Below, one piece after another: positions 1 to 6,737 of a DNA stretch of 9,433 nt. Under the pieces are notes generated by a model. The model saw nothing but the letters and a program-made list of their open reading frames with translations, had not been told where the DNA came from and did no database searches. The stretch spans positions 1 through 9,433 of the forward strand of contig QHSM01000046.1 of assembly GCA_003221595.1 (NCBI GenBank), in the 5' to 3' direction. This DNA comes from Candidatus Rokuibacteriota bacterium. GTDB taxonomy: Bacteria > Methylomirabilota > Methylomirabilia > Rokubacteriales > CSP1-6. The translations under genes were made by a program, and so were the position numbers. How positions within the stretch are numbered: position 1 is the first letter of the stretch; every line of letters begins with the position of its first letter.

Positions 1-726
1 GAGGTGAACGACACTGAGCACGCGGGCCAGCACGCTGTTGGCCTTCTGGACAGCCGCTTTGAGCGCCTGTTGCCCTTCCTCGTCGGCCGAGGGCGCCTCG
101 GCACTCACCCGCTGCTCGCCCACGACGGCCGGGTGCCAGGAAACCTCGAAGAGACGCTTGGCCTCCGGAAAGCCCTTCAGCTCGTGGAGCCCGAGATCGA
201 CGTACTCCACGACCCCCCCGTCGGATCGCCTCAGCTCGATGCGGCCGGCGACGTACCGGGTGGACTCGGAAACGAGGATCTGACCTGAGCCCGCAGCGGC
301 GCAGATGCGCGACGCCAGGTTCACGGTGCCGCCGATGTAGTCGCCGTCTTCCTGACGAATCGGCTCGCCGGTATTGATGCCGATGCCGATGGCGATCCGG
401 GGGCCGGCCTGGTCACGGTTCGCCTGGGCGACGATTCGCTGGATGGCAATTGCGCAGAGGATCGCGCCGCGGGCGGCGCTGAAAGCGACCATGAAGCTGT
501 CGCCCTGGGTCTTGACGACGACGCCGCCGTACGCCTCGATCTGACTGCGGATGATGATGTCCTGCTCGTGAACGATCCGGGAGGCCGCCTCGTCGCCGAA
601 CTCCTCCGTGTAGTCGGTAAATCCCCGGATGTCGCTGAAAAATATGGTTACAGTCCCGCTGAACGGCACCGCCGCTTCGGGTGCGGCCCGCGGACTGCTT
701 CCCTCGCCCTGCATGTTTTCGCTCAT
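1..726 (-). CDS. Class III adenylate cyclase, N-terminal part (runs off the left edge)
   Basis: The 242 visible codons encode a soluble class III nucleotide cyclase catalytic domain, which converts ATP to cAMP. After a short N-terminal tail the domain starts near residue 23. Two metal-binding aspartates are visible: D32 in FFSDIRGFT and D76 in KTQGDSFM. The adenine-selecting pair appears as K72 and D129 (GDYIGGTVN), and the transition-state pair as N136 and R140 in VNLASR, so every catalytic position I can check is present and adenylate rather than guanylate specificity is favoured. The domain ends near residue 205 and a further C-terminal region begins before the edge; it may lead into an ATPase, TPR or other module that cannot be seen. 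The start is firm: ATG at 726 with an in-frame TGA at 741-739 just upstream. No signal peptide or membrane segment is visible. It is separated by 82 bases from the aromatic genes, so it is probably a separate unit. Confidence 0.9.
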   Translation of the reverse strand, partial: MSENMQGEGSSPRAAPEAAVPFSGTVTIFFSDIRGFTDYTEEFGDEAASRIVHEQDIIIRSQIEAYGGVVVKTQGDSFMVAFSAARGAILCAIAIQRIVAQANRDQAGPRIAIGIGINTGEPIRQEDGDYIGGTVNLASRICAAAGSGQILVSESTRYVAGRIELRRSDGGVVEYVDLGLHELKGFPEAKRLFEVSWHPAVVGEQRVSAEAPSADEEGQQALKAAVQKANSVLARVLSVVHL

Positions 727-754
727 CTCGGCGGCGATTCAGGTGGCACTAAAA

Positions 755-760
755 ATAGTA
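755..760 (-). promoter_or_regulatory. Possible -10 element in the 82-base gap before the cyclase gene
   Basis: The gap 727-808 is the only clearly AT-containing stretch between genes in the left half of the window. On the minus strand it holds TACTAT, one mismatch from the TATAAT consensus, followed by a T run. Initiation about 7 bases downstream would give a leader of roughly 20 bases before the ATG at 726. No convincing -35 hexamer lies 16-18 bases upstream, where a run of seven C residues sits instead. No clear rho-independent terminator for the upstream ligase gene was found; a short GGAC/GTCC hairpin near 795-806 lacks a T tract. This is weak evidence based on one hexamer. Confidence 0.22.
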
Positions 761-808
761 GCTGATGGGGGGGTAAAAGGGGGTGCCTTTCTGGACCGGC
801 GTCCGGCG

Positions 809-2074
809 CTATCTTCGAACGACGCGACGCGCCTTTAGCTCGTAGCGCGGGAGACTCCGGAGCGGCACCGGCGTCACCTCGAACCGGATTCCGAGGCTCG
901 CCCGCAGCGCCTCCTGCAGCCGGGAGGCGCCCGCCGCGTCCCCCACCTCGACGAGCACGCGAACCTCGTCGAGCTCCCCCGCGCGGAAAACCTCGATCTG
1001 GAACTCGTCGATCGCCGAGAAGCGCCTGACGACCCCCTCGATCGCCGCGGGGAACACGTTGACACCGCGCACGATCAGCATGTCGTCGAGCCGGCCGAGG
1101 ATTCCGCCCTCCAGCCGGACGAAGGTGCGGCCGCACGGGCAGAGCGCTTGCGCCAGCCTCACGCGGTCGCCCGTCCGGTATCGGATGGCGGGCGAGCCGA
1201 GCCGCCCGAGATTCGTCAGGACGAGCTCGCCTTCACGCGCCGGAGCGGCCGTCACCGGGTCGATCACCTCGGCGACGAACTCCGACTCGTTGACGTGGAG
1301 CCCGCCCCGCTCGGCGCACTCGTAGCCATAGGCGCCCATCTCGGTCATGCCGCCGTGGTCGTAAGTTCGGGCGCCCCAGGCCCCCTCGATACGGGCGCGC
1401 ACCGCCGGAATCCCGGCGCCCGGCTCGCCCGCGTGCACCGTGATCCGCACCGGCAGCCTCCCCAGGTCGATACCGCGCTCGCGCGCGACCTCGGCCAGGT
1501 GAAGGGCGTAGGACGGCGTGCAGACGAGGACCGACGCGCCGAGGGCTTCCATCGAGGCCAGCCGCGTCGGCGAGTCCTGGCCGCCGCCGGGGATCGCCAG
1601 CGCTCCGAGCACCCGGGCGCCCTCGAAGCCGGCCCAGAACCCGATGAAGAGCCCGAACGAGAACGGAAAGAAGACGCGGTCCGCGGGCCCCACGCCCGCC
1701 CCCCGCAGAACGAACCCCCAGCAGCGCGCCCACCACTCCCACGATTCCTGCGTGTCGAGCCAGCGGAGCGGCGCGCCGCTCGTGCCCGAGGTCTGGTGCA
1801 CGCGAACGTAGCGCTCGAACGGGTAGGTCAGGTTCGTACCGAAGGGCGGGTTCGAAGCCTGATCGTCGACCAGCTCCGCCTTTCGCGTCAGGGGCACCCG
1901 CCGGAAGTCGTCCCAGCCGCGCAGATCCTCTACTGACTCGATCCCTGCCTCACGCCACTTGCGCGCGACGAAGCGATTCGAGGCGAGAAGCTGCGCCGCC
2001 ATGCCGCGAAACCGGCGCCACTGATGATCGCGCAGATGGTCGGGGCCGAGCGTCTCCAGCGCGCGGTCGAACAC
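809..2074 (-). CDS. PaaK-like aryl-CoA ligase (phenylacetate-CoA ligase family, AMP-forming)
   Basis: This 421-residue protein belongs to the ANL adenylate-forming superfamily, PaaK branch, which makes an acyl-AMP and then an acyl-CoA from an aryl or arylacetic acid. Visible motifs are the P-loop TSGTSGAP at residues 95-102, TYDHGGMTE at 237-245, RYRTGD at 298-303, a CPCGR turn at 312-316, GRLDDMLIVRGVNVFP at 327-342 (a PaaK-family signature), and a C-terminal LPRYELKARR with the likely adenylation lysine K414. Length is normal for the family. The GTG at 2074 is chosen because the protein then opens with FDRALETL, as PaaK homologues do, and because it sits 14 bases after the TGA at 2089 of the ligase frame upstream; a GAGGG lies 11 bases before it. 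The stop is TAG at 811-809. The substrate is not decidable from sequence: phenylacetate, benzoate, hydroxybenzoate and aminobenzoate are all possible. Its position last in a box operon suggests a substrate feeding into benzoyl-CoA. Confidence 0.85.
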   Translation of the reverse strand: MFDRALETLGPDHLRDHQWRRFRGMAAQLLASNRFVARKWREAGIESVEDLRGWDDFRRVPLTRKAELVDDQASNPPFGTNLTYPFERYVRVHQTSGTSGAPLRWLDTQESWEWWARCWGFVLRGAGVGPADRVFFPFSFGLFIGFWAGFEGARVLGALAIPGGGQDSPTRLASMEALGASVLVCTPSYALHLAEVARERGIDLGRLPVRITVHAGEPGAGIPAVRARIEGAWGARTYDHGGMTEMGAYGYECAERGGLHVNESEFVAEVIDPVTAAPAREGELVLTNLGRLGSPAIRYRTGDRVRLAQALCPCGRTFVRLEGGILGRLDDMLIVRGVNVFPAAIEGVVRRFSAIDEFQIEVFRAGELDEVRVLVEVGDAAGASRLQEALRASLGIRFEVTPVPLRSLPRYELKARRVVRR

Positions 2075-2088
2075 CGTCCGCGCGGCCC

Positions 2089-2169
2089 TCAGGCCCGCAG
2101 CTTGAACCGCTGGATCTTGCCGGTCGCGGTCTTGGGCAGCTCGGCGACGAAGTCGATCCAGCGGGGCTA
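2089..2169 (-). other. Stranded C-terminal end of the benzoate-CoA ligase frame behind an amber codon
   Basis: Immediately after the TAG at 2169-2167, the ligase frame stays open for 25 more codons and ends at TGA 2091-2089. The translated tail starts PRWIDFVAELPKTATGK and continues IQRFKLRA, the standard ending of benzoate-CoA ligases, including the A10 lysine (codon 508 counted from the ATG at 3639). Family members usually read KYPRW here, so the amber codon replaces an expected tyrosine codon (TAC or TAT) through one base change. With the tail included, the protein would be 516 residues, the normal family length. No start codon or ribosome site would allow the tail to be made separately. 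Confidence 0.85.
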
Positions 2170-3639
2170 CTTGTAGGGAGCGATCTTGTCCTTCACGAAG
2201 GCCTTGAGCTCGTCGGCGAGCGTGTCGCCGCCGCTCGCCGGCTCCTTGAGGACGACGAAGGCCTGCGGCTTGACGAGCCGATCGCTGTCCTCTCGGCCCA
2301 CCACCGCGGCCTCCAGCACCGCGGGATGGCGTACCAGCGTCGCCTCGACTTCGACCGGCGAGACCCAGATGCCGCCGACCTTCAGCATGTCGTCCGAGCG
2401 GCCGCAGTACCAGAAGTAGCCGTCCGCGTCCTCGTAGTACTTGTCGCCCGTCTGGATCCACGAGCCGAAGAGCGTCTCCTTGGTCTTGTCGTGCTTGTTC
2501 CAGTAGTACGCCATCGTGGAGTCGCCCTTGACGCGCAGGTTGCCGATCTCGCCGCGCGCGACCGGATGCCCCTCGTCGTCGACGATGGCGAGCTCGTAGC
2601 CGGGCACCGGCACGCCCGACGAGCCGGGGCGCGAGCGACCCGGGCGGTTCGAGATGAAGATGTACCCGATCTCGGTGGTGCCGATGCCGTCGATGATCTC
2701 CACGGAGAACCGCTCGCGCCAGCGCGTGAAGAGCTCGTCGGGCAAGGCCTCGCCGGCCGACACGCAGAGCCGGAGCGACGACGTGTCGAAGCGCTTCTCG
2801 GCGTCCTTCACCGCGAGCATCCCGGCGTAGAGCGTCGGGACGCCGAAGAAGAGCGTCGGGCGGAATCGCGCGATGACCTCGAAGACGCCCTCGGGCGTCG
2901 GCCGGTGCGGATAGAGCACGGCCTGCGCGCCGACGCTCATCGGCATGAAGCCGGTGGCGCCGAGCCCGTACGCGAAGAAGAGCTTGGCGGCCGAGAAGAC
3001 GCGGTCGGTGGGACGGATCCCGAGCACCTGCTTGGCGTAGGTCTCGCAACACACCACCATGTCGTGGTGCAGGTGGACCGCGCCCTTGGGAAAGCCCGTC
3101 GAGCCGGACGAGTACTGCCAGTACGCCGGATCATCGCGCGAGGTCGGCGCGGCCGCGAGGCTCGTCGAACCCTTGCCGATGAGGTCCTCGAAGGCCAGGT
3201 AGGGGCCGGGGGCGCCGCCGGCGACGAGCACGTGCTTGAGGTGCCTGGCCTCGGCGAGCGCGGGCGCCGCCTCGGCGAGCAGCGGCGCCGAGACGACGGC
3301 GACCTTGGCGCGGCTGTCGTTCAGGAAGTAGAGGTAGTCGGCGGTGCGCATCAGCGTGTTGGTGGGGATCGGCACCGCCCCGATCTTGATGGCGCCCCAG
3401 AACGTTCCGATGAACTCGGGCGCGTCGAGGCAGAGCATGAGCACGCGGTTCTCGGGCTCGACGCCGATCTCCAGGAGCGCGTTCCCGGTGCGGTTCACCA
3501 GCTCCTGGACTTGCCCGTAGGTGAGCGTCCGGCCCTCATAGTGGAACGCCGGCGCGGCGCCGCGTCCCTCGGCGACGTTCCGGTCGACGAACCACGACGC
3601 CACGTTGAACTGCGCGGGCAGCGACTCCGACGCGATCAT
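2167..3639 (-). CDS. bclA: Benzoate-CoA ligase, cut short by an in-frame amber codon
   Basis: AMP-forming benzoate (or substituted benzoate) CoA ligase, the entry step that makes benzoyl-CoA in the cytoplasm. The P-loop SSGSTGFPKG is at residues 177-186, FFAYGLG at 221-227, GIGTTEIGYIFISN at 318-331, QTGDKYYEDADG at 396-407, and the hinge region GRSDDMLKVGG at 413-423. The ATG at 3639 gives an N-terminus that aligns with the family and lies one base after the boxB stop (TGA-C-ATG), which suggests coupled translation; no strong Shine-Dalgarno is visible. The frame closes with TAG after APYK at residue 490, whereas family members run about 25 residues further and carry the adenylation lysine there. 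As read, the product should be badly impaired in adenylation. The rest of the gene shows no decay, so a sequencing error, a very recent nonsense mutation or read-through are all open. The active-site segment reads GYIFISN where benzoate ligases often have LHIFLSN, so the exact substrate is uncertain. Confidence 0.85.
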   Translation of the reverse strand: MIASESLPAQFNVASWFVDRNVAEGRGAAPAFHYEGRTLTYGQVQELVNRTGNALLEIGVEPENRVLMLCLDAPEFIGTFWGAIKIGAVPIPTNTLMRTADYLYFLNDSRAKVAVVSAPLLAEAAPALAEARHLKHVLVAGGAPGPYLAFEDLIGKGSTSLAAAPTSRDDPAYWQYSSGSTGFPKGAVHLHHDMVVCCETYAKQVLGIRPTDRVFSAAKLFFAYGLGATGFMPMSVGAQAVLYPHRPTPEGVFEVIARFRPTLFFGVPTLYAGMLAVKDAEKRFDTSSLRLCVSAGEALPDELFTRWRERFSVEIIDGIGTTEIGYIFISNRPGRSRPGSSGVPVPGYELAIVDDEGHPVARGEIGNLRVKGDSTMAYYWNKHDKTKETLFGSWIQTGDKYYEDADGYFWYCGRSDDMLKVGGIWVSPVEVEATLVRHPAVLEAAVVGREDSDRLVKPQAFVVLKEPASGGDTLADELKAFVKDKIAPYK

Positions 3640-3640
3640 G

Positions 3641-5059
3641 TCAGGTCAGGCGGACGTACTCGAAGTCGATCGGCTGGCTGTTGACGCCCCGCGCGGGCGG
3701 CGCGATCCAGCTGGCGAAGCGGCCGCGCTCCGTCACCGGCTGCATCAGGCTCTCGACGTACGCCTGGTCCGATTCGGTCGGCAGCCACGCGTGCTTGTTC
3801 GAGTCCCACGCGGCCTCACTGAGCACGAGACCGTCCGGCGAAACCTTGACCTCGGCGAAGAGGCCGATCGCGCGGTGGAAGCCCCGGTTGGGCAGCCGCA
3901 GCTCGAAGCCGATCCCGTGCTTCTGGATGATCTGGTTCCACCGGTCGACGCCGCGCTGGCAGTCGGCGATGTAGTCGTCGCGCAGCCGCTCGTTGAGCGA
4001 GGGCAGCGCGGCGGCTTCGCGCGTCGTGATCCGATCGCCGGTGAGCTCGCTCACCGTGTAGGTGGCGTCCTTGAGCCGATGGTCGTCGCGCTTCTTGGAT
4101 TCCTCGAAGCGCCCCTTGAGGCCCATCGTGTAGAAGTTCGCGGCGTTGGTCGAGACCTCGGACCCGAAGAGATCGAGCGACACCGAGTAGTGGAAGTTGA
4201 TGTATCTCTGCAGTGTCTCGAGGTCGATTCCGCCCAGACGCCGGACGTCGTCGGTCTTGCCCTCGCGCATGAGCTCGCACGTGCGCTGCACCACGCGCCC
4301 GATCCCGGTCTCGCCGACGAACAGATGGTGCGCCTCCTCGGTGAGCATGAAGCGGCAGGTGCGCGACAGCGGGTCGAAGCCGCTCTCGGCGAGGCTCGCG
4401 AGCTGGTACTTACCGTCGCGATCGGTGAAGTACGTGAACATCAGGTACGACAGCCAGTCCGGCGTCTTCTCGTTGAAGGCGCCGAGGATGCGCGGCTTGT
4501 CGCGGTCGCCCGAGCGACGCTGCAGGAGCGCCTCGGACTCCTCGCGGCCGTCCCGGCCGAAGTAGGCGTCGAGCAGGTAGACCATCGCCCAGAGGTGGCG
4601 GCCCTCCTCGACGTTGATCTGGAACAGGTTGCGCAGGTCGTAGAGCGACGGACACGTGGCGCCGAGGTGGCGCTGCTGCTCGACCGAGGCCGGCTCCGTG
4701 TCGCCCTGCGTGACGATGAGCCGGCGCAGGACGCCGCGGTACTCCCCGGGCACTTCCTGCCAGCTGGGAGCGCCGAGGTGGTCACCGAAGCCGATCGTGC
4801 GCCCGGCCTCGGCCTCGGCGAGGAACAGGCCCCAGCGGTACTCCGGCATCCTGACGTAGTCGAACTGGGCCCAGCCCTGCGCGTCGACGCTCACGGCGGT
4901 GCGCAGGTAGACGTCCTTCTGCTGGAAGCCGGTCGGGCCCATGCTCATCCACCAGTCGAGGAACTTCGGCTGCCACTCCTCGAGCGCGCGCTGGAGCCGG
5001 CGGTTGTCGCCCAGGCTCACGTTGTTCGGGATGCGCTCGCCGTAATCGATGCCGGCCAT
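3641..5059 (-). CDS. boxB: Benzoyl-CoA 2,3-epoxidase, di-iron oxygenase component BoxB
   Basis: BoxB uses O2 and two electrons, normally supplied by the reductase BoxA, to convert benzoyl-CoA to its 2,3-epoxide, the first committed step of the aerobic box pathway. The protein is 472 residues, the normal length. Candidate di-iron ligands all occur in their family contexts: E122 (TEPASVEQQ), E152 and H155 (EEGRHLWAM), D213 (FTDRDGK), E242 and H245 (TEEAHHLFVGETG). They are offset by two from the ligand set I recall for the Azoarcus evansii enzyme. The N-terminus NNVSLGDNRRLQRALEEWQP and the WWMSMGPTGFQ segment are also typical. The start is ATG at 5059, overlapping the boxC stop as TGATG, with a strong Shine-Dalgarno upstream. 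The frame stays open further upstream but only through the boxC tail. No boxA is adjacent or elsewhere in the window. Confidence 0.96.
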   Translation of the reverse strand: MAGIDYGERIPNNVSLGDNRRLQRALEEWQPKFLDWWMSMGPTGFQQKDVYLRTAVSVDAQGWAQFDYVRMPEYRWGLFLAEAEAGRTIGFGDHLGAPSWQEVPGEYRGVLRRLIVTQGDTEPASVEQQRHLGATCPSLYDLRNLFQINVEEGRHLWAMVYLLDAYFGRDGREESEALLQRRSGDRDKPRILGAFNEKTPDWLSYLMFTYFTDRDGKYQLASLAESGFDPLSRTCRFMLTEEAHHLFVGETGIGRVVQRTCELMREGKTDDVRRLGGIDLETLQRYINFHYSVSLDLFGSEVSTNAANFYTMGLKGRFEESKKRDDHRLKDATYTVSELTGDRITTREAAALPSLNERLRDDYIADCQRGVDRWNQIIQKHGIGFELRLPNRGFHRAIGLFAEVKVSPDGLVLSEAAWDSNKHAWLPTESDQAYVESLMQPVTERGRFASWIAPPARGVNSQPIDFEYVRLT

Positions 5060-6732
5060 CACACTCTCCTCCGGTCGAACTCGCTGCGCTGGCCCGTGCC
5101 GTAGACCTCGAGCGCGCCCCGGGGACCGACCGCGTTCGCGCGCTGGAAGATCCAGTTCTGCCACGCCGACAGACGGCCGAAGATCTTGCTCTCGATGGTC
5201 TCCGGGCCGCCGAACCGGATGGAGGCCTCCATGCCGGTGAGCGCGTCCGGCGAGAAGGCGGCGCGCTCCTCCAGCGCGATACGAACCTCGTCGTCCCAGT
5301 CGATGTCGTCCGGCGTGAACGTGACCAGCCCGGCGTCCGCCGCCGCGGCGGCGTCGAGGTCGTCGCCGATGCGGGCGCGGAGCTTTTCCACGCGGGCGGG
5401 CTCGGCCAGGAAGCGGCTGGCCAGCCGGTGGAGGCCGTTCACCATCGGATAGGCGCCGAAGTTCAGCTCGGTGAGCCGGATGGTCGCCGCGGGCCGGCTG
5501 TCACCCTCGCGCGTGCCGTCGAGCATGTACGAGCGGTCCGCGGCCAGCGCCAGCTCGAGCAGGGTTCCCCTGAAGCACGAGCCCGGCTCGATGAGGGCGA
5601 AGACCGACCGCGAGGACACTTCGATGCGCTTGAGCGTCCGCTTGAGGAACAGCCGGATCTCCCGGACGAGCCAGTCGTCGCGGTGCGCAGCCAGCGTCCG
5701 GTCGTACGCCTCGACGTATTCGCCCTGGCCCGCCGTCCGAAAAACCCAGAGGCCGATCGTTTCCTCGTTGGTGCGCAGGTGCAGGATCAGATCGTCGAGC
5801 TCGCGCGCCAGCGCGAGCGGCCAGAACGCGTCGCCGGCGGCCTGAATCCCGCTCGCGTCCGCCGGCGGCGGCTCGGTCGGCCCGCTCACCGTGATCTCGG
5901 CGACGGCACGCCCTCGATCGATGTCGCACGCGACGTGGCGGTAGCGGATGCGGTCGCCTTCGATCGAGCGCTCGAGCGGCGTCAGGGCGACACCGCGGGC
6001 CCCGGCCGGACGATCGGTGCGGGCGGCGAACTCGGCGGCGCGCCGCCTCACGACCTCGTCGAGCGCCGAGCGCGGCGCGACCTCGTCGACGAGACCCCAT
6101 TCCACGGCCCGCGCGCCCTTGATTCCCTCCTCGACCGTGCAGAAGAAGTCGGCGCGGTCGCGGCGCACGCGGCGCTTGTCGACCAGCCGCGTGAGGCCGC
6201 CGGTGCCGGGGAGCACGGCGAGCAGCGGGACCTCCGGGAGCGACACGGCCGTGTTCCCGTCGTCGGCCATGACGATCCACTCCGTGGCCAGCGCCAGCTC
6301 GTAGCCGCCCCCGGCGCACGGCCCGTTGACGGCGCAGAGGTAGACCTGGCGCGACTCCCCCGTCGCTTCCTCCATGGCGTTGCGGGTCTCGTTGGTGAAC
6401 TTGCAGAAGTTCACCTTCCAGCCGTGGGCAGACTGCGCGAGCATCCGGATGTTGGCGCCCGCGCAGAAGACGCGCTCCTTGCCCGAGGTCACGATGACGG
6501 CGCCGACCTCCGGGTGCTCGAAGCGCAGCCGCTGGATCGCGTCGTACAGCTCGACGTCGACGCCGAGGTCGTAGGAATTGAGCTTCAGCTCGTAGCCCGG
6601 CCGGAGCCCGCCGTCCTCGCTGACGTCCAGCGTGAGCGTGGCCACCGGGCCGGCGAAGCCGAGCTTCCAGTGCCGGTAGCGAGGGGGCTCGGTCCTGAAG
6701 TCGACCCGCACGCGCTCGGCGGTCTCGGCCAC
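5059..6732 (-). CDS. boxC: Benzoyl-CoA-dihydrodiol lyase / 2,3-epoxybenzoyl-CoA dihydrolase BoxC
   Basis: BoxC is a crotonase-superfamily enzyme that hydrolytically opens the ring of 2,3-epoxybenzoyl-CoA, giving 3,4-dehydroadipyl-CoA semialdehyde and formate. The protein is 557 residues, normal for BoxC and about twice a simple crotonase because of a second, divergent half. The N-terminal half carries the oxyanion-hole segments FCAGANIRML (89-98) and NGPCAGGGYELAL (136-148). The residues I recall as catalytic in the Burkholderia xenovorans enzyme (C111, E146, E168) have counterparts at C110 in KVNFCKF, E145 in GGGYELAL and E167 in SLPEVPLL. RPGYELKLNSYDLGVD (44-59) is also diagnostic. The GTG at 6732 is chosen because the upstream extension of the frame lies inside the regulator gene in another frame; the GTG is five bases after the regulator's TAG and gives the family N-terminus. 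It ends in a one-base overlap with boxB (TGATG). Confidence 0.95.
   Translation of the reverse strand: MAETAERVRVDFRTEPPRYRHWKLGFAGPVATLTLDVSEDGGLRPGYELKLNSYDLGVDVELYDAIQRLRFEHPEVGAVIVTSGKERVFCAGANIRMLAQSAHGWKVNFCKFTNETRNAMEEATGESRQVYLCAVNGPCAGGGYELALATEWIVMADDGNTAVSLPEVPLLAVLPGTGGLTRLVDKRRVRRDRADFFCTVEEGIKGARAVEWGLVDEVAPRSALDEVVRRRAAEFAARTDRPAGARGVALTPLERSIEGDRIRYRHVACDIDRGRAVAEITVSGPTEPPPADASGIQAAGDAFWPLALARELDDLILHLRTNEETIGLWVFRTAGQGEYVEAYDRTLAAHRDDWLVREIRLFLKRTLKRIEVSSRSVFALIEPGSCFRGTLLELALAADRSYMLDGTREGDSRPAATIRLTELNFGAYPMVNGLHRLASRFLAEPARVEKLRARIGDDLDAAAAADAGLVTFTPDDIDWDDEVRIALEERAAFSPDALTGMEASIRFGGPETIESKIFGRLSAWQNWIFQRANAVGPRGALEVYGTGQRSEFDRRRV
5064..5072 (-). promoter_or_regulatory. 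Ribosome binding site of boxB, inside the boxC tail
   Basis: The minus strand reads GGAGGAGAG here, with GGAGG placed eight bases before the ATG at 5059. It is the strongest Shine-Dalgarno in the window and lies within the last arginine codons of boxC. It decides the boxB start in favour of 5059 over the longer open frame to 5164, and it supports coupled or reinforced translation of the epoxidase. Confidence 0.75.
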
Positions 6733-6737
6733 TGCGG

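Noticed and set aside
727..808. Rho-independent terminator after the PaaK-like ligase
   Set aside because: Only a four-pair GGAC/GTCC hairpin is visible and no T tract follows it; the T run nearer the cyclase is not preceded by a stem.
2167..2169. Genome-wide reassignment of TAG to an amino acid
   Set aside because: TAG is the natural stop of two other genes in the window, each placed correctly relative to the family C-terminus or the next gene.
2075..3052. N-terminal extension of the PaaK-like ligase frame up to 3052
   Set aside because: The frame stays open upstream but only as an out-of-frame reading of the benzoate-CoA ligase gene; the composition is Arg/Gly/Ala-rich and the recognisable ligase begins at the GTG at 2074.
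2326..3684. Long plus-strand open frames opposite the ligase, boxB and boxC genes (also 3605-5104 and 5428-6861)
   Set aside because: They mirror real genes in GC-rich DNA where stops are rare on the opposite strand. Their translations are Arg/Ala/Val/Asp-rich with no recognisable domain, while the minus-strand products match known families over full length.
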